Shown: positions 8,330-18,913 of the stretch, in pieces | Position numbering within the stretch: position 1 is the stretch's first letter | How the letters are laid out: every line of letters starts with the position of its first letter | Origin: Pseudomonas flexibilis | GTDB taxonomy: Bacteria; Pseudomonadota; Gammaproteobacteria; Pseudomonadales; Pseudomonadaceae | Direction: 5' to 3' | Length of the DNA stretch: 64,000 nucleotides | Assembly (NCBI RefSeq): GCF_000802425.1 | Contig: NZ_JRUD01000010.1 | Location: 124,001 to 188,000 of the forward strand | Notes under the pieces: generated by a model | The model's input: only the letters and a program-made list of their open reading frames with translations | The model's database searches: none | Told to the model about the DNA's origin: nothing | Made by a program: the position numbers and the translations under genes

Positions 8330-9304
8330 ATGAACCAGACCAGCACGCCGATCCAATCCGCCCAGCGCACCATTCGCCTGGAGCTCGAAGCCATCGAAGC
8401 CCTGTTGCAGCGCATCAATGGCGACTTCACCCGCGCCTGTGAACTGATCCTTCAGTGCAAGGGTCGTGTGGTCGTGGTCGGCATGGGCAAGTCCGGGCAC
8501 GTCGGTCGCAAGATCGCCGCCACCTTGGCCAGCACCGGCACCGCCGCCTTCTTTGTGCATCCCGGCGAGGCCAGCCATGGCGACATGGGCATGATCACCC
8601 GCGACGACGTGGTGCTGGCCCTGTCCAACTCCGGCTCCACCAGCGAGATCGTCACCCTGCTGCCGCTGATCAAGCGCCTGGGGATCACCCTGATCAGCAT
8701 GACCGGCAATCCCGCCTCGCCGCTGGCCCAGGCCGCCGCGGTGAACCTGGACGCCGGCGTTAGCCAGGAGGCCTGCCCGCTCAACCTGGCGCCCACCTCC
8801 TCCACCACCGTGTCGCTGGTGCTGGGCGATGCCTTGGCCATCGCCCTGCTGGAGGCGCGCGGCTTCACTGCCGAAGACTTCGCCTTCTCCCACCCGGGCG
8901 GCGCGCTGGGCCGACGCCTGCTGCTGAAGGTCGAGAACGTCATGCACCAGGGCGCCGAGCTGCCGCTGGTCCGACGGGGGACCCCTCTGCGCGAGGCGTT
9001 GCTGGAAATGACCCGCAAGGGCCTGGGCATGACCCTGGTGGCCGAAGCCGATGGCCGTCTGGCCGGCGTGTTCACCGACGGCGACCTGCGCCGCGCGCTG
9101 GATCGCGGCGTGGACGTGCGCGACGCCGGCATCGACGCGCTGATGACCATCCCCGGCAAGACCATCCGCGCCGACGCGCTGGCCGCCGAGGCCCTGAAAC
9201 TGATGGAAGACCACAAGATCAGCGCGCTGGTGGTGGTCGACGACAACCATATGCCGGTCGGCGCACTCAACATGCATGACCTGCTGCGCGCCGGAGTGAT
9301 GTGA
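8330..9304 (+). CDS. kdsD: KdsD, D-arabinose 5-phosphate isomerase
   Basis: KdsD interconverts ribulose 5-phosphate and arabinose 5-phosphate, the first step of Kdo synthesis for lipopolysaccharide. The 324-residue protein has an N-terminal SIS sugar-isomerase domain (about residues 40-175, with VVGMGKSGHVGRKIAATLAS) and two CBS repeats (about 205-320), the standard architecture. His, Lys and Ser residues of the active site fall in the segments GKSGHVG and SNSGSTSEI. It is the first gene of the kdsD-kdsC-lptC-lptA-lptB run, and its stop overlaps the kdsC start. Confidence 0.96.
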   Translation: MNQTSTPIQSAQRTIRLELEAIEALLQRINGDFTRACELILQCKGRVVVVGMGKSGHVGRKIAATLASTGTAAFFVHPGEASHGDMGMITRDDVVLALSNSGSTSEIVTLLPLIKRLGITLISMTGNPASPLAQAAAVNLDAGVSQEACPLNLAPTSSTTVSLVLGDALAIALLEARGFTAEDFAFSHPGGALGRRLLLKVENVMHQGAELPLVRRGTPLREALLEMTRKGLGMTLVAEADGRLAGVFTDGDLRRALDRGVDVRDAGIDALMTIPGKTIRADALAAEALKLMEDHKISALVVVDDNHMPVGALNMHDLLRAGVM

Positions 9305-9825
9305 TGAACAGCCTGTTGCAACGTGCTCGCCAGATCCGCCTGGCCATCTTCGACGTCGATGGCGTGCTGACCGATGGCCGTCTGTACTTCCTTGCCGACG
9401 GCAGCGAGTTCAAGACCTTCAACACCCTCGACGGCCAGGGCATCAAGATGCTGATGCGTTCCGGCGTGCGCACGGGGATCATCTCCGGCCGCAAGACCCC
9501 GGTGGTGGAGAAGCGCGCCCGCGACCTGGGTATCCAGCACCTCTACCAGGGGCGCGAGGACAAGCTGGTGGTGCTCGATGAACTGCTCGCCGAGCTGGGA
9601 CTCCATTATGAGCAGGTCGCCTATCTGGGTGACGACCTGCCCGACCTACCGGTGATTCGCCGCGTCGGCCTGGGCATGGCCGTCGCCAGCGCCGATCCGT
9701 TCGTGCGCCAGCACGCCCATGGCGTGACCCAGGCGTGCGGTGGCGCGGGCGCGGCGCGGGAATTCTGCGAACTGATCCTGCGCGCCCAGGGCAACCTCGA
9801 AGAAGCCCAGTCCGCCTATCTCTGA
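9304..9825 (+). CDS. kdsC: KdsC, Kdo 8-phosphate phosphatase
   Basis: This 173-residue HAD-superfamily phosphatase removes phosphate from Kdo-8-phosphate. The catalytic motif I DVDGVLTDG occupies residues 17-25. A Ser/Thr motif II follows in TGIISGRKT, and YLGDDLPDLPV carries the C-terminal metal-binding aspartates. It is a C0-type, capless HAD enzyme that acts as a tetramer in known cases. ATG at 9304 overlaps the kdsD TGA, so the two are translationally coupled. Confidence 0.95.
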   Translation: MNSLLQRARQIRLAIFDVDGVLTDGRLYFLADGSEFKTFNTLDGQGIKMLMRSGVRTGIISGRKTPVVEKRARDLGIQHLYQGREDKLVVLDELLAELGLHYEQVAYLGDDLPDLPVIRRVGLGMAVASADPFVRQHAHGVTQACGGAGAAREFCELILRAQGNLEEAQSAYL

Positions 9826-9841
9826 AGAGACGATCACCGCC

Positions 9842-10411
9842 ATGCTCGGCAAATTGCGTACGTTTCTGCCGCTGATCATCATCGCCCTGGTGTTCGCCGC
9901 CATCGGCTACTGGAACATCTCGCCGGAGCGTTTTCTTGATCAACCGCAGGCCGAGCAGCCACCGCCCTCGGTGGACTTCTTCGTGCAGAACGCCTATTCG
10001 CGGCAGTACCAGGCCGATGGCAGCCTGCGTTACGAGCTGACCTCCGAGCGCCTGGAGCACCTCAGGGACAGCGACACGAACCTGTTGTACCAGCCCGACC
10101 TGCTGATCCATCGCGCCGGCGAACAGCCCTGGCGCGTGCGCAGCCTGCGCGGCGAGGTCGCCACCCAGGGCACCCAGGTGGAACTGATCGATGACGTGCG
10201 CATCGAGCAGACCATTCCCCCGAACCGCTTCACCCGGCTGACCACCAGCCGCCTGACCGTATTCCCCGAGCGAGAATATGCCGAGACAGCCCAGCCGGTG
10301 CGCATCGAGAACCCCGATGGCGTGACCACCGCCACCGGCATGCAAGCCTACGTCAAGGAAGGCAGGGTGCTGTTGCTGTCCAACGTAAGAGGCCAACATG
10401 ACGTTCGCTAA
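9842..10411 (+). CDS. lptC: LptC, inner-membrane-anchored LPS export protein
   Basis: LptC is the bitopic inner-membrane component that receives LPS from the LptB2FG extractor and passes it to LptA. The 189-residue product has one membrane anchor at about residues 9-27 (TFLPLIIIALVFAAIGYW), then a periplasmic beta-jellyroll domain. It starts 16 bases after kdsC and overlaps lptA by 14 bases. Sequence divergence from the E. coli protein is normal for this family; the assignment rests on fold pattern, size and context. Confidence 0.93.
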   Translation: MLGKLRTFLPLIIIALVFAAIGYWNISPERFLDQPQAEQPPPSVDFFVQNAYSRQYQADGSLRYELTSERLEHLRDSDTNLLYQPDLLIHRAGEQPWRVRSLRGEVATQGTQVELIDDVRIEQTIPPNRFTRLTTSRLTVFPEREYAETAQPVRIENPDGVTTATGMQAYVKEGRVLLLSNVRGQHDVR

Positions 10412-10927
10412 ACCGCTTCTGCTGCTCGGCTGCCTGGCCGCCGCCTGCAGCGCCTGGGCGCTGCCCACCGACCGTGACCAGCCGATCCACGTGCAGGCCG
10501 ACAGCGCCGAGCTGGACGACCGCCAGGGCAAGGCCATCTACCGTGGCGACGTGGTGATCACCCAGGGCACTCTGAAGATCACCGGCAACACCGTGACCGT
10601 CACCCGCAACGCCCGCGGCGAGATCGACACCTTCACCGCCCAGGGGCGCCCCGCCTACTACGAGCAGCAGCCGGAAGTCGGCGAATCGCTGGTGCATGCC
10701 TACGGACGCACCATCGAGTACTTCGCCAGCAACGAGCGCATCGTGCTCACCGACCAGGCCAAGGTGGTGCGCGACGGCAATACCTTCGAAGGCGAACGCA
10801 TCGTCTATGACACCCGCACCCAGGTGGTCAACGCCGGCCGTGCCCAGGACGGCAACGTCACCACGCCCCGGCCACGCATCGACATGGTGATCCAGCCACG
10901 CAAGAAGCCCGCGGAGTCCAGCGAATA

Positions 10928-10928
<1 letters not shown>
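10398..10928 (+). CDS. lptA: LptA, periplasmic LPS-bridge protein
   Basis: LptA polymerises into the periplasmic bridge that carries LPS from LptC to LptD. The 176-residue precursor has a signal peptide (about residues 1-21, ending CSAWA) and the OstA/LptA beta-jellyroll core with [20 protein letters not shown] and [16 protein letters not shown], both typical. A short basic, proline-containing tail ends the protein. The gene starts inside the lptC end and its stop abuts the lptB ATG, which supports coupled translation. Confidence 0.95.
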
Positions 10929-11653
<725 letters not shown>

Positions 11654-11695
11654 AGCGACTGGCGGACACACCAACGGGATATACAATTCGTCGCC

Positions 11696-11711
11696 GGGCA
11701 TATAAATTGCT
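11696..11711 (+). promoter_or_regulatory. Sigma-54-like -24/-12 promoter ahead of rpoN
   Basis: GGGCATATAAATTGCT contains the invariant GG and GC dinucleotides separated by exactly 10 bases (GG 11697-11698, GC 11709-11710), with GGCA and TTGC half-motifs of the sigma-54 consensus TGGCAC-N5-TTGC. It lies 63 bases before the rpoN ATG. A role in RpoN autoregulation is an inference; autoregulation of rpoN has been reported for P. putida as far as I recall. Confidence 0.45.
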
Positions 11712-11774
11712 TGCGGTCGGCGCCCCGGCGCGCCGCAGGGACAGGCGAACACCCGCCGGAACACAAGGTCTGCC

Positions 11775-13268
11775 ATGAAACCATCGCTCGTTCTCAAGAT
11801 GGGCCAGCAGCTGACGATGACCCCGCAGCTGCAACAGGCCATTCGCTTACTGCAACTTTCCACCCTGGACCTGCAGCAGGAAATCCAGGAAGCCCTCGAA
11901 TCCAATCCCATGCTGGAACGGCAGGAGGAAGGCGAGGACTTCGACAACAGCGATCCGCTCGCCGACGGTGACGACGCCGCCGGCAGCCCCCCTCCGGAAA
12001 ACACCTACCAGGAGACCCAGAGCAGCGTCGAGAACCTCGAGGAGGTCAACGACTGGAGCGAACGCATCCCCAGCGAGCTGCCGGTGGACACCGCCTGGGA
12101 AGATGTCTACCAGACCAGCGCCAGCAGCCTGCCCAGCAACGACGATGACGAATGGGACTTCACCGCCCGTACCAGCGGTGGCGAGAGCCTGCAGAGCCAT
12201 CTGCTCTGGCAGCTCAACCTGGCGCCCATGTCGGACACCGACCGATTGATCGCGGCGACCCTGATCGACTGCATCAATGACCAGGGCTACCTAGAAGAAT
12301 CCCTCGAGGAGATCCTCGAATCCTTCGATCCGGAACTGGACATCGAGCTGGACGAGATCGAAGCCGTGCTGCGCCGCGTGCAGCATTTCGAACCCGTGGG
12401 CATCGGCGCCCGCGACCTGCGCGAGTGCCTGCTGCTGCAGCTGTGCCAGCTGCCGGAAGACACCCCCTGGCGCAGCGAGGCGCAGCGCCTGGTCGGTGAT
12501 TACCTCGACCTGCTCGGCGGCCGCGACTACAGCCAGCTGATGCGCCGCCTCAAGCTCAAGGAAGACGAGCTGCGCCAGGTGGTGGAACTGATCCAGCGCC
12601 TCAACCCCCGCCCCGGCTCGCAGATCGAGTCCAGCGAACCCGAATACATCGTGCCCGACGTCATCGTGCGCAAGCACAACGGCCGCTGGCTGGTGGAGCT
12701 CAACCAGGAGGCGGTGCCGCGCCTGCGCGTGAACCCCCAGTACGCCGGCTTCGTGCGCCGCGCCGATTCCAGCGCCGACAACACCTTCATGCGCAACCAG
12801 CTGCAGGAGGCGCGCTGGTTCATCAAGAGCCTGCAGAGTCGCAACGAGACGCTGATGAAGGTGGCCAGCCAGATCGTCGAGCACCAGCGCGGCTTCCTCG
12901 AGTACGGCGAGGAAGCCATGAAGCCGCTGGTGCTGCACGACATCGCCGAGGCGGTGGGCATGCATGAATCGACCATCTCGCGGGTGACCACCCAGAAGTA
13001 CATGCACACCCCGCGCGGCATCTTCGAACTGAAGTATTTCTTTTCCAGCCATGTCAGCACGTCCGAAGGCGGCGAGTGCTCGTCCACCGCCATCCGGGCG
13101 ATCATCAAGAAACTGGTGGCGGCGGAAAACGCCAAGAAACCGCTGAGCGATAGCAAGATCGCCAGCCTGCTGGAGGAACAGGGCATCCAGGTGGCACGCC
13201 GCACCGTGGCCAAGTACCGGGAATCCCTGGGCATCGCGCCGTCGAGCGAGCGTAAGCGCCTGATGTAA
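11775..13268 (+). CDS. rpoN: RpoN, RNA polymerase sigma-54 factor
   Basis: RpoN directs RNA polymerase to -24/-12 promoters for nitrogen, motility and carbon functions. The 497-residue protein shows the Gln/Leu-rich activator-interacting region I (residues 1-50, with [20 protein letters not shown]), an acidic region II (about 55-125), a core-binding domain, and the C-terminal DNA-binding domain ending with the RpoN box [10 protein letters not shown] near residues 475-484. It heads the conserved rpoN-hpf-ptsN-rapZ-npr cluster. Its length equals that of other pseudomonad sigma-54 proteins. Confidence 0.97.
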   Translation: MKPSLVLKMGQQLTMTPQLQQAIRLLQLSTLDLQQEIQEALESNPMLERQEEGEDFDNSDPLADGDDAAGSPPPENTYQETQSSVENLEEVNDWSERIPSELPVDTAWEDVYQTSASSLPSNDDDEWDFTARTSGGESLQSHLLWQLNLAPMSDTDRLIAATLIDCINDQGYLEESLEEILESFDPELDIELDEIEAVLRRVQHFEPVGIGARDLRECLLLQLCQLPEDTPWRSEAQRLVGDYLDLLGGRDYSQLMRRLKLKEDELRQVVELIQRLNPRPGSQIESSEPEYIVPDVIVRKHNGRWLVELNQEAVPRLRVNPQYAGFVRRADSSADNTFMRNQLQEARWFIKSLQSRNETLMKVASQIVEHQRGFLEYGEEAMKPLVLHDIAEAVGMHESTISRVTTQKYMHTPRGIFELKYFFSSHVSTSEGGECSSTAIRAIIKKLVAAENAKKPLSDSKIASLLEEQGIQVARRTVAKYRESLGIAPSSERKRLM

Positions 13269-13399
13269 AACGTTCAGTGGGCTTGTTTAACGGCGCCGGA
13301 ATGATTAGGGTCAATGCCCAGAACCCCTTGGCGCGTCAAAGTGATTCGGAGGGTCGACCAGAGGTCGGTCCTCTCCCAACGGCAAGAAGGAGAACAGGT

Positions 13400-13708
13400 A
13401 TGCAAGTCAACATCAGTGGTGACCAGCTGGATGTGACTGAGGCCATGCGCGGCTATGTCGAGGAGAAGTTCTCCCGGCTGGAGCGCCACTTCGACCGCAT
13501 CACCAATGTTCAGGTGATCATGCAGGTGGAAAAACTGCAGCAGAAGATCGAAGCCACCCTGCATATCGCCGGTGGCGAAGTCGTTGCCAACGCGGAGCAC
13601 ACCGACATGTATGCGGCCATCGACCTGCTGGTCGACAAGCTCGACCGCCAACTGATCAAGGCCAAGGAAAAGCGCCTCGACCGGGAGCAGGGCGCCACCG
13701 TCCGCTGA
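13400..13708 (+). CDS. hpf: HPF, short ribosome hibernation-promoting factor
   Basis: This 102-residue protein of the HPF/YfiA family binds the 30S decoding centre and promotes inactive 100S ribosome dimers in stationary phase. It starts MQVNISGDQLDVTEAMRGYV and has the beta-alpha-beta-beta-beta-alpha core with a basic C-terminus (KAKEKRLDREQG), with no extra dimerisation domain, so it is the short form. ATG at 13400 is chosen over upstream in-frame codons because it begins the conserved domain and follows a purine-rich AGAAGGAGAA ribosome-binding site. It lies 131 bases after rpoN. Confidence 0.94.
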   Translation: MQVNISGDQLDVTEAMRGYVEEKFSRLERHFDRITNVQVIMQVEKLQQKIEATLHIAGGEVVANAEHTDMYAAIDLLVDKLDRQLIKAKEKRLDREQGATVR

Positions 13709-13718
13709 CTCCGACTCC

Positions 13719-14183
13719 ATGATCCGACTCGAAAGCATCCTGACCCCCGGGCGTTCCCAGGTGAACGCACCGGGCGGCAGCAAGAAACGTGTCCTCGAAT
13801 TCATCGCCAACCTGATCGCGCGCGAGCAGCCCGGGCTGGATGCCGGCGAGCTGTTCGAAGCGCTGATCGCGCGCGAGCGCCTGGGCTCCACGGGGTTCGG
13901 CAACGGCATCGCCATTCCGCACTGCCGCCTGCCGAACTGCAACGCGCCGATCAGCGCCGTCCTGCGCCTGGACGCCCCGGTCGACTTCGACTCCATCGAC
14001 GGTGTCCCGGTCGATCTGCTATTCGTGCTGGTGGTGCCGCCCGCCGCCACCGACGAGCACCTTGAGCTGCTGCGCCAGATTGCCGGCCTGCTGGAACGTG
14101 CCGACATCCGTGAACGCCTGCGTGGCGCCGCCAGCAACGAGGCGCTTTACCAGACCGTGGTGGACGAACTGGGCGGGCACTGA
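13719..14183 (+). CDS. ptsN: PtsN, EIIA-Ntr protein of the nitrogen PTS
   Basis: This 154-residue EIIA domain accepts phosphate from the Npr protein and regulates potassium, carbon and nitrogen functions rather than transporting sugar. The phosphorylated histidine is His68 in GNGIAIPH (residues 61-68). It follows hpf by 10 bases and its stop nearly touches rapZ (1-base gap), in the standard rpoN cluster order. The phosphate donor Npr is encoded at 15067-15339. Confidence 0.95.
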   Translation: MIRLESILTPGRSQVNAPGGSKKRVLEFIANLIAREQPGLDAGELFEALIARERLGSTGFGNGIAIPHCRLPNCNAPISAVLRLDAPVDFDSIDGVPVDLLFVLVVPPAATDEHLELLRQIAGLLERADIRERLRGAASNEALYQTVVDELGGH

Positions 14184-14184
14184 C

Positions 14185-15042
14185 ATGCGCCTGATCATCG
14201 TCAGTGGCCGCTCCGGCTCGGGCAAGAGCACCGCGCTGGATGTCCTCGAGGACAGCGGCTTCTACTGCATCGACAACCTGCCCGCCGGCCTGCTGCCCGA
14301 GCTGGCCGAGCGCGCGCTGATCCATACCGAACTGCTGCATCCACTGGTTGCCGTGTCCATCGACGCGCGCAACCTGCCCAGCCATCTGCAGCGCTTCCCC
14401 GAACTGCTCGAAGAAGTACGTGGCCGGCACATCCACTGCGATGTGCTGTATCTGGACGCCGACGAGGAGACGCTGCTCAAGCGCTTCTCGGAAACCCGCC
14501 GCCGCCATCCGCTGACCAATGACACCCGGTCGCTGGCCGAGGCGATCCAGGACGAGAGCCTGCTGCTCGGGCCGATCAGCGACCTGGCCGACCTGAAGAT
14601 CGACACCACCCACCTGAACCTCTACCAGCTGCGCGACACCCTCAAGCTGCGCCTGCTCAACAAGCCCGAGCCGGGCACCGCCTTCCTGGTGGAGTCCTTC
14701 GGCTTCAAGCGCGGCATGCCGGTGGATGCCGACCTGGTGTTCGATGTGCGCTGCCTGCCCAACCCCTACTGGAAGCCGGAGCTGCGCGATTTCACCGGCC
14801 TCGACCAACCGGTTATCGACTACCTGGCCGCCCAGCCGGAGGTCGAGGAGATGTATCAGGACCTCGCGGTCTATCTGCACAAGTGGCTGCCGCGCTTCGC
14901 CGCCAGCAACCGATCGTATGTCACCATCGCGGTCGGCTGCACCGGCGGCCAGCACCGCTCGGTGTACCTGGCCGAGCGCCTGGGAGCGGCCCTGAAGGCC
15001 CAACTGAAGAATGTCCAGGTCCGTCATCGCGACCTGCGCTAG
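14185..15042 (+). CDS. rapZ: RapZ, nucleotide-binding RNase adapter protein
   Basis: This 285-residue P-loop protein of the YvcJ/RapZ family has Walker [10 protein letters not shown] at residues 8-16 and the conserved C-terminal domain with [18 protein letters not shown] near residues 245-262. In enterobacteria RapZ binds a small RNA and recruits RNase E to control amino-sugar synthesis. In pseudomonads the sRNA link is less clear, so the adapter role is by family. ATG at 14185 directly follows the ptsN stop. Confidence 0.92.
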   Translation: MRLIIVSGRSGSGKSTALDVLEDSGFYCIDNLPAGLLPELAERALIHTELLHPLVAVSIDARNLPSHLQRFPELLEEVRGRHIHCDVLYLDADEETLLKRFSETRRRHPLTNDTRSLAEAIQDESLLLGPISDLADLKIDTTHLNLYQLRDTLKLRLLNKPEPGTAFLVESFGFKRGMPVDADLVFDVRCLPNPYWKPELRDFTGLDQPVIDYLAAQPEVEEMYQDLAVYLHKWLPRFAASNRSYVTIAVGCTGGQHRSVYLAERLGAALKAQLKNVQVRHRDLR

Positions 15043-15066
15043 AAGCCCTAGGAATCCGAAAGCCCC

Positions 15067-15339
15067 ATGCCTGCCTGCGAAGTCCTGATCGTCAACAAGC
15101 TTGGCCTGCATGCCCGCGCGGCAGCCAAGTTCGTCGCCACTGCCGGGCGTTTTCCCTGCCGAGTACGCGTCGGCCACACGGCGGACGCCCTGGTGGATGG
15201 CAAGAGCATCATGTCGGTGATGATGCTGGCCGCCGGCCAGGGCACTCCGCTGCATTTGCACGCCGAAGGCGAACAGGATCAGCAGGCGCTCGACGCCCTG
15301 GTGGAACTGATCAACGACCGCTTCGGCGAAGGCGAATAA
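15067..15339 (+). CDS. ptsO: NPr, HPr-like phosphocarrier of the nitrogen PTS
   Basis: This 90-residue HPr-fold protein has the phosphorylatable His15 in NKLGLHARAA (residues 10-19) and the second conserved stretch VDGKSIMSVMMLA (about 43-55). It relays phosphate from EI-Ntr (PtsP, not in this window) to PtsN, encoded just upstream. It is the last gene of the rpoN cluster and runs toward the convergent pmbA, with a GC hairpin between them. Confidence 0.93.
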   Translation: MPACEVLIVNKLGLHARAAAKFVATAGRFPCRVRVGHTADALVDGKSIMSVMMLAAGQGTPLHLHAEGEQDQQALDALVELINDRFGEGE

Positions 15340-15346
15340 GACAGAA

Positions 15347-15366
15347 GGGCCGGCGCTGGCCGGCCC
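15347..15366. terminator. Hairpin between convergent npr and pmbA
   Basis: GGGCCGGC-GCTG-GCCGGCCC forms a perfect 8-bp stem in the 34-base gap between two convergent stop codons. It could end transcription from both sides, but there is only a short T-rich stretch on the minus-strand exit and none on the plus-strand exit. Confidence 0.55.
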
Positions 15367-15373
15367 CGACGAC

Positions 15374-16720
15374 TCAACGTCCTGCCACCGTCATCCTTTC
15401 GATCAGCACCGAGCCGGTGCGAATGGTGCCGCGCGTTTCCAGGTCGCTGCCAATGGCCAGGATCTGCCGGAACATATCCCGCAGGTTGCCGGCGATGGTC
15501 ACTTCCTGCACCGGAAACTGGATTTCGCCGTTCTCCACCCAGTAGCCGCCGGCGCCCCTTGAGTAATCGCCGGTCACCAGGTTCAGGCCCTGCCCCATCA
15601 GCTCGGTGACCAGCAGGCCGCGGCCCATGCGCCGCAGCAGCGCCGCCTGGTCCTCATTCCCGTGAGTGACGAACAGGTTGTGCACCCCACCGGCATTCGC
15701 CGTGCTCGGCAGGCCCAGCTTGCGGCCCGAATAGGTGCCAAGCACGTAGGAAACCAGCTCGCCGTCCTTGATGAAGGGCTTGGCATAGGTGGCCAGCCCA
15801 TCCCCATCGAAGGCGGAACTGCCCAGCGCGCGCGGGATATGCGGGCGCTCGTCCAGGGTCAGCCAGTCAGGGAACAGCCGCTGGCCCAAAGCGCCCTCCA
15901 GGAACGACGCCTTGCGGTACAGGTTGCCGCCGGCGATCGCCGCCAGGAAATGATTGAACAGCCCGGTGGCCAGCTCCGGCGAGAACAGCACCGGCACCTC
16001 GCAGGTCGGCACGGCGCGCGCGCCGAGGCGGTTGACCGCGCGTTCGGCGGCGCGCCGGCCGATGACGGCGCCGTCGGTCAGCGCGCTGCCGATGCGGCTG
16101 GCGTCGTACCAGTAGTCGCGCTGCATCTGGCCGCCGTCCTCGGCGATCATCACGCAACTCAGACTGTGCCGGCTGCTGGCATAGCCGCCGACGAAGCCAT
16201 GGCTGTTGCCGTAGACGCGGCAGCCCAGGTAGCTGCTCAGGCTGGTGCCGTCGGCATTGCGGATGCGCGGGTCATGGTCGAATGCCGCTGCCTCGCAGCG
16301 CAGCGCCAGCTCGATGGCCGCTTCCGGCTCGATGTCCCAGGGGTGGTAGAGGTCCAGGTCGGGCAGCTCACGGGCCATCAGCTCGGGGGCGGCCAGGCCG
16401 GCGCACTCGTCTTCCGAGGCATGCCGGGCGATGGCCAGAGCTGCCGCCACGGTTTCCCGAATGGCGTCCTCCTCGACGGCGGAGGTACTGGCCGAGCCCT
16501 TGCGCTGGCCGACAAACACGGTGATGCCGAAGCCCTGATCGCGGTTGAACTCGACAGTTTCCACCTCGCGCTGGCGCACCGTGGTGCTCAGGCCCTGGCC
16601 GGCACTGACCGACACCTCACAGTCGCTGGCGCCCTGACGGCGCGCCTCGGCGATGATCCGTTCGACCTTTTCCTGCAGGGACGGCAGCGTCTGCGGCCCC
16701 ACCTTTTCACTAGCATTCAT
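15374..16720 (-). CDS. pmbA: PmbA (TldE), TldD/PmbA-type metalloprotease partner
   Basis: PmbA/TldE forms a heterodimer with TldD and acts in peptide maturation (microcin B17 processing and CcdA degradation in E. coli). The protein has 448 residues when started at ATG 16720 ([10 protein letters not shown]), which is preferred over an upstream start that adds 13 unconserved residues. It contains the family [20 protein letters not shown] segment and, as usual for PmbA, lacks the metal-binding HExxxH motif present in TldD. It is divergent from darP and converges on npr. Confidence 0.93.
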   Translation of the reverse strand: MNASEKVGPQTLPSLQEKVERIIAEARRQGASDCEVSVSAGQGLSTTVRQREVETVEFNRDQGFGITVFVGQRKGSASTSAVEEDAIRETVAAALAIARHASEDECAGLAAPELMARELPDLDLYHPWDIEPEAAIELALRCEAAAFDHDPRIRNADGTSLSSYLGCRVYGNSHGFVGGYASSRHSLSCVMIAEDGGQMQRDYWYDASRIGSALTDGAVIGRRAAERAVNRLGARAVPTCEVPVLFSPELATGLFNHFLAAIAGGNLYRKASFLEGALGQRLFPDWLTLDERPHIPRALGSSAFDGDGLATYAKPFIKDGELVSYVLGTYSGRKLGLPSTANAGGVHNLFVTHGNEDQAALLRRMGRGLLVTELMGQGLNLVTGDYSRGAGGYWVENGEIQFPVQEVTIAGNLRDMFRQILAIGSDLETRGTIRTGSVLIERMTVAGR

Positions 16721-16836
16721 GGCGACTCCCCGGTCGTGACCGCTGGCCACGCCCCTCATCCGTCCCGCGCCCGGCTGGCGAGCTGCGCAAACGGGCTGCT
16801 GTTATCATGGCGCGCATTATCCACTGGATGCGCCCC

Positions 16837-17355
16837 ATGTCTGAATTCCACGACGACTTCCCCGAAGAGAAGAGCAAATCCCAGGTCAAGCGCGAGCTGC
16901 ATGCACTGCAGGAGCTGGGCCAGCGCCTGACCACCCTCAAGCCCGAGCTGCTGGACCGGCTGCCGATCACCGAGGCCTTGCGTCGCGCCCTGGCCGATGC
17001 ACCCAAGCACACCGCCAATGTGGCCAAGAAGCGCCACGTCCAGTACATCGGCAAGCTGATGCGCGAGCAGGACATCCCGGCCGTTCTCGCCCTGGTTGAC
17101 CAGATGGACGCCTCGACCCGCGAATACAACGAGCGCTTCCACGCCCTGGAGCGCTGGCGCGACCGCCTGCTGGGCGGCGGCGATGCGGACCTGGACGCCT
17201 TCGTGACGGCCTATCCGGACACCGACCGCCAGCACCTGCGCGGCCTGCTGCGCCAGGCCCAGCACGAGGCGGCCCACAACAAACCGCCGGCCGCCGCGCG
17301 CAAGGTGTTCAAGTACCTGCGCGAGCTGGACGAGCTGCAGCGCGGGCTGCGCTAA
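16837..17355 (+). CDS. darP: DarP (YjgA, DUF615), ribosome-associated protein
   Basis: This 172-residue, highly charged helical protein of the YjgA/DUF615 family associates with pre-50S particles and is involved in late 50S assembly. It begins [20 protein letters not shown], the conserved N-terminus, so ATG 16837 is preferred over ATG 16807. [16 protein letters not shown] near residues 66-81 is the family signature. It sits alone on the plus strand between pmbA and tldD, the gene pair it accompanies in many gammaproteobacteria. Confidence 0.93.
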   Translation: MSEFHDDFPEEKSKSQVKRELHALQELGQRLTTLKPELLDRLPITEALRRALADAPKHTANVAKKRHVQYIGKLMREQDIPAVLALVDQMDASTREYNERFHALERWRDRLLGGGDADLDAFVTAYPDTDRQHLRGLLRQAQHEAAHNKPPAAARKVFKYLRELDELQRGLR

Positions 17356-17370
17356 TCCAACTCGAACGTT

Positions 17371-17449
17371 CGTAGGGTGGGCAACTCGCGCAGCGATTGC
17401 CCACCGCCTGCGCGCCGGTAGACAAGGCTGCGCCGTTGTCTACCCTACG
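17371..17449. repeat. Three-stem cloverleaf repeat element
   Basis: This 79-base element lies between the convergent darP and tldD genes. Its ends form a perfect 8-bp inverted repeat (CGTAGGGT 17371-17378 with ACCCTACG 17442-17449). Inside are two perfect 8-bp hairpins: GTGGGCAA/TTGCCCAC (17377-17384, 17397-17404) and GTAGACAA/TTGTCTAC (17418-17425, 17436-17443). The arms CGTAGGGTGG recur in other repeats in this window (49031-49057 and 53463-53489, opposite sense). It looks like a REP/MITE-class mobile or structural repeat. Confidence 0.75.
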
Positions 17450-17453
17450 GCAT

Positions 17454-18911
17454 TCAATTCCCGGTTCCGCCCACGGTGATCGCATCGATCTTCAGCGTCG
17501 GCTGGCCGACGCCCACCGGCACCGACTGACCGTCCTTGCCGCAGGTGCCCACGCCACTGTCCAGCGCCAGGTCGTTGCCGACCATCGACACCTGGTTCAT
17601 CACCTCCGGACCATTGCCGATCAGGGTCGCACCCTTGACCGGCGCGGTGATGCGCCCGTCCTCGATCAGGTAGGCCTCGCTGGTGGAGAACACGAACTTG
17701 CCGCTGGTGATGTCCACCTGGCCGCCGCCGAGGCTGGCGCAGAACAGCCCGCGCTTCACCGAACGAATGATCTCCTCCGGCTCGCTCTGCCCGGCCAGCA
17801 TGTAGGTGTTGGTCATGCGCGGCAGGGTCAGGTGCGCGTAGGACTCGCGCCGCCCGTTGCCGGTGGAGGCCACGCCCATCAGCCGGGCGTTCAGCTTGTC
17901 CTGCATGTAGCCCTTGAGCACGCCGTTCTCGATCAGCGTGGTGCACTGGGTCGGGGTGCCCTCGTCGTCCAGGCTCAGCGAGCCCCGGCGCTTGGCCAGC
18001 GTACCGTCATCAACAATGGTGCACAGCGGCGAGGCCACCTGTTCACCGATCCGGCCGCTGTAGGCCGAGCTGCCCTTGCGGTTGAAGTCGCCCTCCAGGC
18101 CATGGCCGACCGCCTCGTGCAGCAGCACGCCGGACCAGCCGGGGCCGAGCACCACCGGCAGCGTGCCGGCCGGGGCGGCGATCGCCTCCAGGTTGACCAG
18201 CGCCTGGCGCAGGGCCTCGCGCGCGTAGCCCATCGCCCGGTCCTCATGCTCGTTCAGCTGTTCGAGGAAGAAGCGATAGTCGGTGCGCCCGCCGCCGCCA
18301 TGGCTGCCCCGTTCGCGGCGGCCGTTCTGCTCGACGATCACGCTCACGTTGAAACGCACCAGCGGACGGATGTCGGCACCCAGGCTGCCATCGCTGGCGG
18401 CGATCAGCACCTGGTCCCAGACGCCGGCCAGACTGACCGTCACCTGCTGGATGCGCGGGTCCAGCGCGCGCGTCGCCCGGTCGATGCGCTTGAGCAGCTC
18501 CACCTTGGCCGAGCGCTCCAGCACGTCGAGCGGATTGGCATGGGCATACAGGTGGCGCACCTGCGGCGCGGAGAACGCCTGTACCCGGCCCTGCTGGCCG
18601 GACCGCGCGATCGAGCGGGCGGCGCGGCAGGCAGCGGCCAGGGCCGTTTCGTCGATGGCGTTGCTGTAGGCGAAGCCGGTCTTCTCGCCGGACTGGGCGC
18701 GCACGCCGACCCCCTGATCGAGGTGGAAACTGCCTTCCTTGACGATGCCGTCCTCCAGGATCCAGGACTCCGACACCAGCGACTGGAAGTACAGGTCGGC
18801 GGCGTCTATGCCCGGACCCGCCAGCTCGCCCAGCAGACGCGGCAATTGCTCGATGCTCAGGCCACCTGGGGCCAGCAGCCGCTCGCTGACAGGCAATAAC
18901 AGATCGTTCAT
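17454..18911 (-). CDS. tldD: TldD, zinc metalloprotease
   Basis: This 485-residue TldD protein is the catalytic half of the TldD/TldE(PmbA) protease. The zinc-binding motif [11 protein letters not shown] (HExxxH) lies near residues 262-272, and [20 protein letters not shown] follows in the C-terminal half. ATG at 18911 ([13 protein letters not shown]) starts the conserved domain; a longer open frame upstream is overlap with the nitrilase. It follows the nitrilase gene with a 2-base gap, so it is the distal gene of the mre-rng-yhdP run. Confidence 0.95.
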   Translation of the reverse strand: MNDLLLPVSERLLAPGGLSIEQLPRLLGELAGPGIDAADLYFQSLVSESWILEDGIVKEGSFHLDQGVGVRAQSGEKTGFAYSNAIDETALAAACRAARSIARSGQQGRVQAFSAPQVRHLYAHANPLDVLERSAKVELLKRIDRATRALDPRIQQVTVSLAGVWDQVLIAASDGSLGADIRPLVRFNVSVIVEQNGRRERGSHGGGGRTDYRFFLEQLNEHEDRAMGYAREALRQALVNLEAIAAPAGTLPVVLGPGWSGVLLHEAVGHGLEGDFNRKGSSAYSGRIGEQVASPLCTIVDDGTLAKRRGSLSLDDEGTPTQCTTLIENGVLKGYMQDKLNARLMGVASTGNGRRESYAHLTLPRMTNTYMLAGQSEPEEIIRSVKRGLFCASLGGGQVDITSGKFVFSTSEAYLIEDGRITAPVKGATLIGNGPEVMNQVSMVGNDLALDSGVGTCGKDGQSVPVGVGQPTLKIDAITVGGTGN

Positions 18912-18913
18912 GG

